DNA of 64,000 bases from positions 1 to 64,000 of the forward strand of contig NZ_AOJH01000040.1 in assembly GCF_000337355.1 (NCBI RefSeq), read 5' to 3'. Below are positions 1 to 8,467 of the stretch, in pieces (within the stretch, counting starts at the first letter, position 1; each line of letters begins with the position of its first letter). The notes beneath the pieces are model-generated. The model saw nothing but the letters and a program-made list of their open reading frames with translations, did no database searches and was not told the DNA's origin. Made by a program: the position numbers and the translations under genes. The stretch is from Halorubrum kocurii JCM 14978. Lineage in GTDB: Archaea > Halobacteriota > Halobacteria > Halobacteriales > Haloferacaceae.

Positions 1-165
1 GGCGACTGACGAGGCTGGGGAGGCGTGAGGTGCTGTGCGGTTGCGGACGGCTGGGGCTTTGGCGGTGTTCACCGTCGATCCGGCAGCAGCGATTTAAAAG
101 TGACCGGCTGGGCCTTCGGAGGCGTTCGCCACCGAATCGGAAGTAACCACTTATAAACGAACGTA
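1..165 (+). repeat. Truncated copy A of a dispersed structured repeat
   Basis: The left edge carries the core gaggctggggaggcgtgagg at 11-30 followed by a GCTGTGCGGTTGCGG block, both shared with the copies near 21.6 kb and 37.4 kb. The middle segment of the other copies (the GGGACTCAAA block and the long stem) is missing. Position 46 onward joins directly to the CTGGGGCTTTGG 3' block seen in the 37.3 kb copy. A second, diverged version of that 3' block follows at about 105-140. The 5' part lies outside the window. No protein is supported here. Confidence 0.6.
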
Positions 166-207
166 CGCGTCAAAACCGGATTCACCCGCGACCGCTCCAC
201 TCACTAC

Positions 208-1293
208 TTACAACACGTCCTCCAGCGCGTCCATCGCCTCGTCCACGCGCTCGACCCGCGCGTTGTGTCCCATATGCCCGACTCGAAGCACGTCGTCGGC
301 CATCTCTGCCAACCCGGTCGCGAGGAGCACGTCGTGTTCCTCGCGAAGCCGCGTCTGCAACTCCTCGGCCCGGCCGGGCGCCGCGAACGCCGTCACCGTC
401 GGCGAACTCCGCTCGGGGTCGGGGAACGGCTCTAACCCCAGCGCCGCGCCGCGCTCGCGACACCGCGCCGCCGCGGTCCGGTGTCGCTCCCGGACCGCGT
501 CGAGCCCCTCCTCCAGCCACAGCCCGAGCGCCGCGTCGAGCGCGACGACCTCGGTCGTGAGGTGGGTGTACGGGAACCCCTCGTCGGTGTCGCGCCACGG
601 CAGGAAGTTCGTGTACAGCGAGTGCGGGTCCCGCTCCTCCATCGCCGCCCACGCGCGCTCGCTGATCGCGGCGGTGGTGAGCCCCGGCGGCGCGCTGAAA
701 CACTTCTGGGACGCCCCCAGACAGACGTCGATCCGATCGGTCGGCACCGAGACGCCCCCGAGCGAGGAGACGGCGTCGACGACGGTGAGAACCTCCCCGT
801 CCGCCTCCTCCAAGAGGTCGAGCGCGGGTCCGAGGTCGTTGATGGTTCCCGTCGGGGTCTCGCAGTGGACCATCGTCGCGACCGCGAACTCGCGGTCGTC
901 GTCGGCGAGGACAGACTCGAGCTCCGCGAGGGGGAGGGGGTCGTCGTACGCCGCCGAGACCAGCGTCGCCTCGCCGCCGTACGACTCGACGAAGTCGGCG
1001 AAGCCGTCGCCGTAGAGCCCGTTCGAGAGACACAGTACCTCGGTGCCGGGCTCGACCAGCGAGGCGATCGCGGCCTCGAGCCCCAGGATCCCCTCGCCGC
1101 CGGGGACGACGACGTCGCGCGCCGGCCCGCCGGTCGACGCGTCCGTCTCGACCCCGTAGACCGCCGCCAGTCGGTCGGTCAGCCGGTCGTAGATCCGCCG
1201 GAACTCGGGGTCCACGTCGGGGTTTATCAGCTCGCGGCTCATCGCGTCGCGGACTGGAGCGGGGACCGCGGTCGGTCCCGGCGTCATGAGCAT
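208..1293 (-). CDS. Class V aminotransferase, alanine-glyoxylate/serine-pyruvate type
   Basis: This is a 361-residue PLP-dependent aminotransferase of the alanine-glyoxylate / serine-pyruvate / (S)-ureidoglycine-glyoxylate group, a soluble fold-type I enzyme. The N-terminus has the family MTPGPT motif. His143 sits in the VHCETPTGT segment, Asp173 in VVDAVSS should contact the pyridine nitrogen, and Lys197 in GASQKCFSAPPG is the expected Schiff-base lysine. The length is normal. The gene stands alone, with a repeat copy downstream and a divergent membrane-protein gene upstream. The exact substrate cannot be fixed: glycine/serine-glyoxylate exchange is the family default. Confidence 0.88.
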   Translation of the reverse strand: MLMTPGPTAVPAPVRDAMSRELINPDVDPEFRRIYDRLTDRLAAVYGVETDASTGGPARDVVVPGGEGILGLEAAIASLVEPGTEVLCLSNGLYGDGFADFVESYGGEATLVSAAYDDPLPLAELESVLADDDREFAVATMVHCETPTGTINDLGPALDLLEEADGEVLTVVDAVSSLGGVSVPTDRIDVCLGASQKCFSAPPGLTTAAISERAWAAMEERDPHSLYTNFLPWRDTDEGFPYTHLTTEVVALDAALGLWLEEGLDAVRERHRTAAARCRERGAALGLEPFPDPERSSPTVTAFAAPGRAEELQTRLREEHDVLLATGLAEMADDVLRVGHMGHNARVERVDEAMDALEDVL

Positions 1294-1457
1294 ACGCCGT
1301 CACCGGGTTCCATCGGTATAAGGACGCCGTCGTGGGCCGCAAACCCGCCGTCGCGAACCTCGCGAACCCGTCGGTGCGAGCCGTTCGGGTCCGCTGTCAA
1401 CACTCCCCAAGGTCCGCCGATACGTTAATAGGCTTCTGTCGCTTCGGTTAGGCCACA

Positions 1458-2075
1458 ATGATGCTTCCGACCCACGTGCTCGGCGGGATGCTGCTCGCCG
1501 CGCCGCTGGTGCGCGTGGCCCCGGAGCTGGCGCCGATCGGTTTCGTCGCCGGGTTCCTCGGGGGGCTCTTCCCGGACCTGGACATGTACGTCGGTCACCG
1601 GAAGACGCTCCACTTCCCCGTGTACTACAGCGTGTTCGCGGCGATTGCCCTCCTCGCGGCCCTCGCGCTGCCGGTGGCGGCGACCGTCGGCGCCGCCCTG
1701 TTCCTCCTCGGCGCGGCCGTCCACAGCGTCGCGGACATGTACGGCGGCGGGCTGGAGCTGCGCCCGTGGGAGGGGAACTCCGACCGCGCCGTGTACGACC
1801 ACTACCGCGGGACGTGGGTCGCGCCGCGGCGACTGGTGCGATACGACGGCGCGCTCGAGGACCTCGCGCTGTCGGTCGGCCTGTCGATTCCCCTGTTGTA
1901 CCTCGTCGGCGGGCCGCTCCAGCAGATCGTGATCGGTACGCTCGTCGTCGCTGCCGCGTACACGCTGACCCGCCGCCACCTCGCGGAGCTCGCGGCCCAG
2001 GTGGTCCCGTACGCGCCGGCCGCGCTGTCGCCGTTCCTCCCGGACCGGTACCTCGACGACGATCCGAAGCAGTAG
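1458..2075 (+). CDS. Membrane-bound metal-dependent hydrolase, YdjM/DUF457-like
   Basis: The 205-residue protein has about four hydrophobic segments (roughly 7-40, 55-92, 130-160 and the C-terminal part). Conserved His/Asp residues lie at the membrane edges: His6, Asp40, Asp42, His47 and His52 (FPDLDMYVGHRKTLH) and His89/Asp93 (HSVADMYGGG). This spacing is typical of the YdjM/DUF457 family of predicted membrane metal-dependent hydrolases, whose reaction is mostly unknown. ATG 1458 is the natural start. It is divergent from the aminotransferase and seems monocistronic. Confidence 0.75.
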   Translation: MMLPTHVLGGMLLAAPLVRVAPELAPIGFVAGFLGGLFPDLDMYVGHRKTLHFPVYYSVFAAIALLAALALPVAATVGAALFLLGAAVHSVADMYGGGLELRPWEGNSDRAVYDHYRGTWVAPRRLVRYDGALEDLALSVGLSIPLLYLVGGPLQQIVIGTLVVAAAYTLTRRHLAELAAQVVPYAPAALSPFLPDRYLDDDPKQ

Positions 2076-2383
2076 TGCGCGGCCCCCCCGCCGGGCGATC
2101 AGCTCGGCGGAATAGTCTAATTTGTCCACAACCGCACGTCCGGTCGCACAGCGGCCACGCGCGTGGCGAGCGACCGTGATCCGGTCGCGAACCGGGTATG
2201 CGTCTCTTTCGCACCACCAGCGCCTCGTCATGGGGTGGTTTGGTAATCACCACCGCGATCGAGGCGGAGGCGAAGCCATAATGTACGCATACGTTACGGA
2301 TGGCGCCGCGTTCGTCATACGGATATAGTATTGTATAGTAAGCCCAAAGCTATTATATCCCGTCGCCTGCTACAGACTAGTAT
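2076..2383. other. Intergenic region upstream of the TauE operon
   Basis: This 308-nt stretch has no convincing gene; the ORFs in it lack family features and a sensible start. Its 3' end becomes AT-rich (from about 2318) and carries the TATA box that precedes the next operon. Confidence 0.5.
2351..2358 (+). promoter_or_regulatory. TATA box of the TauE operon
   Basis: TATTATAT ends 26 nt before the ATG at 2384, so the transcript should begin at or next to that codon (leaderless first ORF). Confidence 0.6.
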
Positions 2384-2458
2384 ATGAGCCAAACCGACCC
2401 GCGGGACTCGCTGAGCGCGAGCGCGCCGAACGCGCGCAGTGTAGGGAGACACCGATGA
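2384..2458 (+). CDS. 24-residue leader-like micro-ORF
   Basis: ATG 2384 opens a 24-codon frame (MSQTDPRDSLSAS...) that ends in TGA at 2456-2458. It overlaps the next start codon as ATGA. It sits at the predicted transcription start and has no recognisable domain. It may be a short leader whose translation couples to the following genes, or a degenerate coding remnant. Support is positional only. Confidence 0.4.
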   Translation: MSQTDPRDSLSASAPNARSVGRHR

Positions 2459-2613
2459 CGGGGACGGAGCTGCTTCCCGGTGCGTCGCCGACGGTCGCGG
2501 CGCTCGCCGTGATCGGCGTGGTGATCCTCGAGGCCGTGCTGCTGTACGCGGGGTACGGGATCTTAGAAGACCGGCTCGGACCGGTCGTGTTCGAACAGAT
2601 CGGCCGGAGATAG
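2455..2613 (+). CDS. Small single-span membrane protein upstream of TauE
   Basis: This 52-residue protein (MTGTELLPGASPTVAAL...) has one transmembrane helix at about residues 12-35 and a charged C-terminal tail (EDRLGPVVFEQIGRR). It starts by ATGA overlap with the micro-ORF, and its TAG is immediately followed by the ATG of the TauE gene. Small proteins of this kind recur next to haloarchaeal TauE/SafE exporters, so it may be an accessory subunit; that role is inference. Confidence 0.7.
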   Translation: MTGTELLPGASPTVAALAVIGVVILEAVLLYAGYGILEDRLGPVVFEQIGRR

Positions 2614-3651
2614 ATGTTCGCGCTACTCGGACTCACTCCCGGCCTGTTCGCCCTCTTCGTCGTCTTCGGCTTCATGGTCGGGGTGTTCTTCGGCTTCTTC
2701 GGGATGGGCGGGTCGTTCCTCGTGACTCCCGCGCTGCTCATCCTCGGCTACTCCGCGCCGGTCGCCATCGGGAGCTCGATGACGTTCGTGTTCGGGACCG
2801 CGATAATCGCGACGATGAAACACCACGATTCGGGGCAGGTGGACTACCGGCTCGGCGCGCTGATGTTCGTCGGGATCGCCCTCGGGATCGAGGCGGGTAG
2901 CCGACTGGTGTTCGGGCTGGAAATGCTCGGCATCGCGGAGGCGGTCGTCGGGATCGCCTACGTCTTCATCCTCGCGGCCATCGGGCTCCTCTTCACGCGA
3001 AGCGCGCTGAACGACGGGGCCGACGGGGGAGACGGGGCCGAGAGCGAAGCGGGCGTGGAGCGCGACGAGACGAGCGACGACGTCCCCGCGATCGCTCAGA
3101 CGATCCAGTCGTACGAGGTCCCGCCGATGATGACGCTGGCGGACGGACAGCAGGCGTCGCTGTGGACGATTTCCGGCGTCAGCGCCGGCGTCGGCGTGAT
3201 ATCCGGCTTTCTCGGCATCGGCGGCGGGTTCGTCCGGATGCCGGCGATCTACTACGTGATCGGCACCTCGCTCGCGGCCGCGGTCGGCACGAGCCTGTTC
3301 ACCGGACTGCTCTCGGGGGGCGTCGGGGCGTTCACCTACGGACGCGCCGGCGTGATCGACCTCGGGATCGTCACCGCGCTGCTGCTCGGGAGCGCGCTCG
3401 GCGCCCGGATCGGCTCGGGAGCGACCGCGTACGTGAACGAGGACGACGTGACCATCTACTTCGGGCTCATGCTCCTCGTCGCGAGCGTCGCCGTCGCGCT
3501 CGGCGAGGCGGCGGCGTGGCTCTCGAGGCCGGTCCTCGACCAGGTCAGCTTCGTCCTGCTCGTCGGCTCCGCGCTGTTCGTCTGCGCGATCATCCTCTAC
3601 CACGGCGCCCTCGCCGTGCGGCAGGACCGCGGCCCGTCCACGTCGCCGTAA
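2614..3651 (+). CDS. TauE/SafE-family sulfite/organosulfur anion exporter
   Basis: This is a 345-residue polytopic membrane protein of the TauE/SafE (DUF81) family, which moves sulfite, sulfonates or related anions across the cytoplasmic membrane. Both halves of the internal repeat are visible: a first glycine motif GMGGS at residues 30-34 and a second FLGIGGGF at about 199-206. They are separated by an acidic cytoplasmic loop at about 132-160. Roughly eight membrane segments are present. The start codon abuts the stop of the 52-residue membrane protein, so the two are translationally coupled. No sulfur-metabolism enzyme lies next to it, so the anion is unknown. Confidence 0.88.
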   Translation: MFALLGLTPGLFALFVVFGFMVGVFFGFFGMGGSFLVTPALLILGYSAPVAIGSSMTFVFGTAIIATMKHHDSGQVDYRLGALMFVGIALGIEAGSRLVFGLEMLGIAEAVVGIAYVFILAAIGLLFTRSALNDGADGGDGAESEAGVERDETSDDVPAIAQTIQSYEVPPMMTLADGQQASLWTISGVSAGVGVISGFLGIGGGFVRMPAIYYVIGTSLAAAVGTSLFTGLLSGGVGAFTYGRAGVIDLGIVTALLLGSALGARIGSGATAYVNEDDVTIYFGLMLLVASVAVALGEAAAWLSRPVLDQVSFVLLVGSALFVCAIILYHGALAVRQDRGPSTSP

Positions 3652-3685
3652 CGCCCCGTTTCCGGTCCCGCCGCCCGAGTCGGCC

Positions 3686-4483
3686 TCAGTCCAGTCCGTC
3701 GATCGCCCGCGCCGCCTCGAGCACCTCGTCGTGCAGGTCCCCGTTCGAGACGACGAGGCCCGTCGAGTCGTGTCGCCAGCGGTTCCCCTCCAAGTCCGTC
3801 GCGTGCCCGCCGGCCTGTCGGACCATGAACACGCCGGCGACGGAGTCCCACGGGTTCGCTCGGAGGTTCGAAATGACTCCCTCCAGACCCCCCGCGGCGA
3901 CGGTCGGTAACACGATCTGCGCGGCGCCGAGGCGGCGCATGTCACCGAACCGGCGGACGATCGCCTCGCAGGCGGCGGCGTACTCGTCGCGGGAGTCGAA
4001 GTCCCACCACAGCGTCGGGTCGACCGCGGCCCGCCGCGGCTCGGACACGTCGCTGACGCGCATCGGCTCCCCGTTGCGGTACGCGCCGTCCGCGTCGGCG
4101 GTGTACACATCGCCCAGCGCGGGCGCGACGGTGGCCGCCGCGACCGGCTCGCCGTCGACGACGGCCGCGACCGCGGTCCCCCACACGCGGATGTCCCGGA
4201 CGTAGTTGTTGGTGCCGTCTATCGGGTCGATCACCCACGCGGCGCCCTCCTCGGGGACCGTCTTGCGCTCGTCCTCCTCCTCGCCCACGACCGCGTCGTC
4301 CGGGAACGCCTCGCGGATCGCCTCGATCACGGTGCGCTGGGCCGCGCGGTCCGCCTCCGTCACCACGTCGTCCTCGCCTTTGATCTCGACGTCGATGTCG
4401 CTCCGGAACCGGTCGTTCGCGACCCGCGCGCCGGCTCGCGCCGCGCGCTCGGCGACGGCGGCGCGCTCGTCTGTGTCTGCCAT
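3686..4483 (-). CDS. Inositol monophosphatase-family phosphatase
   Basis: The 265-residue enzyme belongs to the metal-dependent IMPase/archaeal fructose-1,6-bisphosphatase family. It has the GEEE metal motif near residue 70, the WVIDPIDGTNNYV signature around 85-97 (metal aspartates in DPIDGT) and a C-terminal PWDSVAG motif. I prefer ATG 4483 over the GTG six bases upstream. It could hydrolyse inositol phosphate, fructose-1,6-bisphosphate or a related sugar phosphate; archaeal members are often dual specific. It is convergent with the exporter gene. Confidence 0.88.
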   Translation of the reverse strand: MADTDERAAVAERAARAGARVANDRFRSDIDVEIKGEDDVVTEADRAAQRTVIEAIREAFPDDAVVGEEEDERKTVPEEGAAWVIDPIDGTNNYVRDIRVWGTAVAAVVDGEPVAAATVAPALGDVYTADADGAYRNGEPMRVSDVSEPRRAAVDPTLWWDFDSRDEYAAACEAIVRRFGDMRRLGAAQIVLPTVAAGGLEGVISNLRANPWDSVAGVFMVRQAGGHATDLEGNRWRHDSTGLVVSNGDLHDEVLEAARAIDGLD

Positions 4484-4625
4484 GGGCACGCTCGGACCGC
4501 CCGACGCGTATAAACGTCGATCCCGCGAGCGTCGGCCTCGGTCCCGCGAGCGCCGGAACGGAGGAATTATTAACTCAATTCCGAATCCGAGTACACTTAA
4601 GTAGGTACGGCACAGACGGACGTGT

Positions 4626-4883
4626 ATGGAACCAGAGGAAGCGGTCCGTCAGCTCGAGTACGCAATCGACGCCTCCCTCGACGAGACCGGACAGCGCACG
4701 GCCGCCACCTACCGCCCCACCTTCGAGCGCGTCGCCGACCGCGCCGACGGGGGCGCCGTGTACACGCTCGCCTGCGACCTCGCCGGCGAGGTCGTCGCCG
4801 GAGACTGCCCCAGTCCGGCCGAGGCGAACGCGAGCGCCGAGCGCGTCCTCGACGACTGGGCGTACACCGACGGCGGGGCGTAA
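4626..4883 (+). CDS. Small acidic haloarchaeal protein of unknown function
   Basis: The 85-residue soluble acidic protein starts MEPEEAVRQLEYAIDASLDETGQ. A TATA-like ACTTAAG lies about 27 nt upstream, so the gene is probably nearly leaderless. Predicted shape: an N-terminal helix, a short strand pair (VYTLACDLAGEVVAG) and a C-terminal helix. I do not recognise a family. It is transcribed divergently from the IMPase gene and followed by about 235 nt of non-coding sequence. Confidence 0.65.
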   Translation: MEPEEAVRQLEYAIDASLDETGQRTAATYRPTFERVADRADGGAVYTLACDLAGEVVAGDCPSPAEANASAERVLDDWAYTDGGA

Positions 4884-5119
4884 TCGGACCTCCCGTCCGG
4901 TCGTTTCTCCTCCTCACACTCTTTACCGGGATTCCTCCGGGAGCCACTGCTTAGCTATCCTTGCCTCTGGAGAATCTGTCAGTCGTCCTCATCGATCCGG
5001 TCGTCAGACGTCGCGACCACAGATCAGCAGCCGCTTGTTGGATTAGATCTATATGAATATCAATATTTAACAAGCAATATTGTCCTGACGACCAACCGTC
5101 GAAAATAACTGGTGGATCG

Positions 5120-5776
5120 CTAGACAGCGGTCGCAGAGACGCTCAGACTCCCCGAGATCTCGTCTGTCACCACTCCTTCTAGTGCATTAATAACAAACGA
5201 CACGCCGATCGACTCGCCGGTGGCCAACTGCGCGGTGAGCTGGTCGGTGGTGGTTATCGGACTCGTCGCGAGTCCTTCCCGTGTACCGTTCCCGCTCTGT
5301 GAAGACTGTAGCTCGAAGGCGTACTCGGTGCCGCCGTCGATATCGTCGTTCAGTCTGAAATCCACCGTGACCGACAGGTCTTCCGCAGACTGGTTCACGA
5401 CGGCGAACGCGGATTCGAGGGAATCCTGGCCCTCACTCATGTCCGATGGGTCGCCCTCCGTGACCACGGAGAACGTGTCGCCCGTGATGTCTTCGACGCC
5501 GTCGTCGGTGACGAACGCGCCGAACTGGTAGACTGAACTGACGTTCACGCCGGGATCGTCGTCACCGATCGATACCGTCAGTTCACCGCCGGAATCCATC
5601 TGAACGCCCGCGATCGCTTCGTTGGCGACAAGTCCGACTAGCCCGTCGCTGTCGTCGACGATGTCGATCTCCGCCTGTCGGGAAACCTCCGCAGCGCCGA
5701 ACGCACCGGTTCCGGAAGCCGTGGCTCCCGTACCGACGATCGCTCCCAGCCCGACCACGACGTCACGTCGATTCAT
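5120..5776 (-). CDS. DUF1102-like Tat-exported surface protein (paralogue 1)
   Basis: The 218-residue secreted protein begins MNRRDVVVGLGAIVGTGATAS, a short twin-arginine/SipW-like signal typical of the haloarchaeal DUF1102 family. It is followed by GTGAFGAAEVSRQAEIDIVDDSDGLVGL, the usual start of the mature domain. The remainder is predicted beta-rich. The gene lies 20 nt after a paralogue and is probably co-transcribed with it. Family members are thought to be envelope or fibre-type subunits; no enzymatic residues are visible. Confidence 0.78.
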   Translation of the reverse strand: MNRRDVVVGLGAIVGTGATASGTGAFGAAEVSRQAEIDIVDDSDGLVGLVANEAIAGVQMDSGGELTVSIGDDDPGVNVSSVYQFGAFVTDDGVEDITGDTFSVVTEGDPSDMSEGQDSLESAFAVVNQSAEDLSVTVDFRLNDDIDGGTEYAFELQSSQSGNGTREGLATSPITTTDQLTAQLATGESIGVSFVINALEGVVTDEISGSLSVSATAV

Positions 5777-5796
5777 GGCTGTATCGCTGGCTATAG

Positions 5797-6546
5797 TTAC
5801 GTCTCGGCGTCGGCGTTGGTGAAGTCGTCGTGGCTCCCAGCACGGACGGTGAGGGTACCGCCGAGGTCGGTACTGGTATCGGCACCGCCCACGTCGACGA
5901 GGATTGTGACGTAGAACTGCTTACCAGAGCCGATGGGAGTTGAGTACTGCTGGTCGTCGAAGATGATACTGGCAGACTTGGCGTTCGAGTCTGCGACGGC
6001 ACCGACAGCGAGTCCCTCCTCCTGTTCGGAATTGTCGTCCCCTTCGGGGTAGTACGCGACGAGGAAGAGACGCGTTCCATCCGGGAATGGTTCTTCGTTC
6101 GCGTTGTACGTAACCTCGATAGCCTTCGGGCTATCCGTCTGGTTCATCACCTTGAATGCGTACTCGCTTGAGATGTGAGTCGCCGTGTCGATAGCAACCT
6201 GACCGACCGGCGGTTTCACAGTCGGATCGCCTGGAACCAAATCAATGTTTTGAGAATCAAATTCTCCGAGTCCACCGACTTGGTACGTGGAGTTCGGATT
6301 GACGCCCTCTCCACCGCCGGTTGAGCTGAAGTCGATCATCAGCTCGTTGCCGCCACTCCCACCAGTGTTAGTGACGTATTCAGAACCACCTGCCTCAAGC
6401 CCGATAAGGCCGCTGCTGTCGTTGACGACACCGATGTTTGCTTGCCGACCGTCGAGTTCTGCCGCCGTGAACGCCCCCGTACCTGTCGCGGCCGCTGCTC
6501 CCGAAGCCAATGCACCCAGTCCAATCACAAATTTGCGTCGTTCCAT
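5797..6546 (-). CDS. DUF1102-like Tat-exported surface protein (paralogue 2)
   Basis: This is a 249-residue paralogue of the downstream gene, with the same layout: a short MERRKFVIGLGALASG signal, GTGAFTAAEL, then the conserved IGVVNDSSGLIGLEA start of the mature beta domain. I choose ATG 6546 over GTG 6558 because AGGTGAG sits just upstream as a ribosome binding site. The pair may encode two subunits of one surface structure, since they diverge after the first 60 residues. It heads a two-gene leftward operon opposite the winged-helix/membrane operon at 7.0 kb. Confidence 0.78.
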   Translation of the reverse strand: MERRKFVIGLGALASGAAAATGTGAFTAAELDGRQANIGVVNDSSGLIGLEAGGSEYVTNTGGSGGNELMIDFSSTGGGEGVNPNSTYQVGGLGEFDSQNIDLVPGDPTVKPPVGQVAIDTATHISSEYAFKVMNQTDSPKAIEVTYNANEEPFPDGTRLFLVAYYPEGDDNSEQEEGLAVGAVADSNAKSASIIFDDQQYSTPIGSGKQFYVTILVDVGGADTSTDLGGTLTVRAGSHDDFTNADAET

Positions 6547-6984
6547 GTCGTATCTCACCTGTGTTGGCGCACCCCCGCAACCCGGACGTCCGGGCCGGGA
6601 GCGCTCGAATAGTCCATACGGGGGGAGGTACTTCGTTATGAAATTCTCGACATGTTCGCGTGCCGGCCTCGTTGCGTGACGGGGGCGGCTCGATGCGCCG
6701 AGGGCGCTCCTCGTCGCTCGTATCGTGGTGTGCCTGAAGTCGGATAAACGGCGCCTAAATCCTTTCAGGCGAGAGTTTCGGTAATCAATGACTCCCTGAA
6801 GAGGCGGTCGGGAGTGCGTACCGTTCTCCGTCGCCGATCGCCTGCCCGACGATCAGACCCTGTTCGTGACAGAATATTTACTATCACTAGTTAACTATCC
6901 TACCTATTTATGCCAGAGTATCGCACACGCTACAGGTGAACGACGCCGGTTCCGGGGAGGGAAGTCCGCCGGCGCGGATTCGAG
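6547..6984. other. Divergent intergenic region between the surface-protein and regulator operons
   Basis: About 440 nt without a credible gene. It must hold promoters for both directions. The right part (about 6870-6915) is AT-rich, with several TTTA/TTAA blocks suited to TATA boxes for the rightward operon. No clear operator is recognised. Confidence 0.5.
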
Positions 6985-7584
6985 GTGCTCACAGCCATGG
7001 TCTCTGCCGCTACCACGACGAACGAATCGATCCAAGACGGGGGTGAACTGTCCGAAGAGGAGGTCTTCGAGGTGCTGTCGAACAGGCGACGACGGTTCGT
7101 CATCCACGCGCTCAAGCGCGCGGAGGGCCCGGTCGACGTCTCGGAGCTCTCCGCGCACGTCACCGCGTGGGAGCGCGACATCGACCCGGAGGAGGTCCGG
7201 TACGAGGACCGCCGGAACGTGTACAGCACGCTCCAGCGCACGCACCTGCCGAAGCTGGAGGAGAAGAACGTGGTGACGATCGACGAGGAGGCGAACGTCG
7301 TCGAGCCGACGACCGAGCTCGAGAGCCTCGACATCTACGTCGAGGTCCTCCGGAGCCGGGAGATCCCGTGGAGCCTCTACTACGTCGGGCTCGCCGGCGT
7401 CGCCGTCTCCCTCCTGCTCGCCGTCGCCACCGGAACGCCGGGATTCACCGGGTTCGAAGCGCTCGACGTGGGGATGTTCACCGCGACCGCCTTCGGCATC
7501 TCCTCGGTCGCTCACCACGTCATCGGGCGCCGGGCGCGTCTCGGCAACACCGAGAAACCGCCCGAGCTCCGCAAGGGAACATGA
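6985..7584 (+). CDS. Membrane-anchored winged-helix protein (DUF7344-like)
   Basis: The 199-residue protein has an N-terminal winged helix (about residues 24-105; motif EEEVFEVLSNRRRRFVIHAL) of the haloarchaeal DUF7344 type. Two transmembrane helices follow near residues 133-150 and 155-175, then a basic tail. ATG 6997 is an alternative to GTG 6985. The last codons overlap the next start as ATGA. The architecture suggests a membrane-tethered transcription regulator or sensor. Its position beside the DUF1102 genes suggests it controls that surface module; this is inference. Confidence 0.78.
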   Translation: MLTAMVSAATTTNESIQDGGELSEEEVFEVLSNRRRRFVIHALKRAEGPVDVSELSAHVTAWERDIDPEEVRYEDRRNVYSTLQRTHLPKLEEKNVVTIDEEANVVEPTTELESLDIYVEVLRSREIPWSLYYVGLAGVAVSLLLAVATGTPGFTGFEALDVGMFTATAFGISSVAHHVIGRRARLGNTEKPPELRKGT

Positions 7585-8462
7585 GCGTTTCGACCCGGTC
7601 GCCGCCGGCCCGCATGAGCTCCCTGCGGACGCTGAGCCTCGTGCTCGCGTTCGCGGCGGCTGTCGGGCTGATCTTCGGTACCGCCGGGTTCACCGCGATG
7701 GAGGCCGACCGCGGCGTCACCGCGAACATCACCGACGACGAGAGCGCGTACCTCGGCTACGCGCCGGTGACCGACGCGGTCAGCGACGGGGAGTCCGCGA
7801 CCGTCGTCGAGTACCGCAACCGGTTCGCGACCGACCTCGACGAGTTCGACGTCGACGTGTCGATCGCGGACGGCGCTTCGACGGACGCGACTCTCGAGTC
7901 GGTCGAGACCCCCTCGTCGCTCGACCGCGGGAGCGTCGCCGCGGTCGACGTCACGCTGCGCTGCGCCGAGAGAGAGTCGGTTCCGCTCCTGTTCGAGGCC
8001 GATGGGAGTGGTAGCGGCGTCAGCGTCTCCCTGAATCGCATCCACACCGTGACGTGCGTGCCCGCGGAGCCGACCGTGACGGGGGTCCGATACACGGGGG
8101 TCGGCAACGCGTTCGTCGACACCGACGGCCGGAACGGGACCGTCGAGGCGGTCGTGTGGCTCACCGACGCCGAGCCGGGTGCGGACGGCTCCGAGGGAAC
8201 GCTGCGCGCTGAGACGGTCTCGGCACTGAACACGTCTGCGCCCGTCGGACCGCAGCTCTCGTCCAACGCGTCGAACGAGCGGATGGCGGCCATCGAGTTC
8301 CCCGACCAAGGGGTCGCGTTCTTCCACCCGAGCTGGAACGGGGAGAACCACGCCAGCCCCGGGGCAGGAAGCGGTGTCGCCTTCGGCGACGTGCCGCTAG
8401 ACGCCGAAACCGTTGGGAACACCTCCGTCGTCAGCGACGACGTCGACGACAGCGACGACTGA
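7581..8462 (+). CDS. Secreted/membrane-anchored beta-rich protein of the surface module
   Basis: The 293-residue protein has an N-terminal signal/anchor at about residues 12-36 (SSLRTLSLVLAFAAAVGLIFG) followed by GTAGFTAMEADRG, like the mature start of DUF1102-type proteins. The extracellular part is acidic and Asn/Thr/Ser rich with no catalytic motif. It begins inside the stop of the winged-helix gene (ATGA), so the two are coupled. It is probably another envelope component of the 5.1-8.5 kb module. The exact family is not recognised. Confidence 0.72.
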   Translation: MSVSTRSPPARMSSLRTLSLVLAFAAAVGLIFGTAGFTAMEADRGVTANITDDESAYLGYAPVTDAVSDGESATVVEYRNRFATDLDEFDVDVSIADGASTDATLESVETPSSLDRGSVAAVDVTLRCAERESVPLLFEADGSGSGVSVSLNRIHTVTCVPAEPTVTGVRYTGVGNAFVDTDGRNGTVEAVVWLTDAEPGADGSEGTLRAETVSALNTSAPVGPQLSSNASNERMAAIEFPDQGVAFFHPSWNGENHASPGAGSGVAFGDVPLDAETVGNTSVVSDDVDDSDD

Positions 8463-8467
8463 GTCCT

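Noticed and set aside
2122-2328. 68-codon ORF in the gap before TauE
   Set aside because: No family, poor composition for a haloarchaeal protein, no promoter at a fitting distance.
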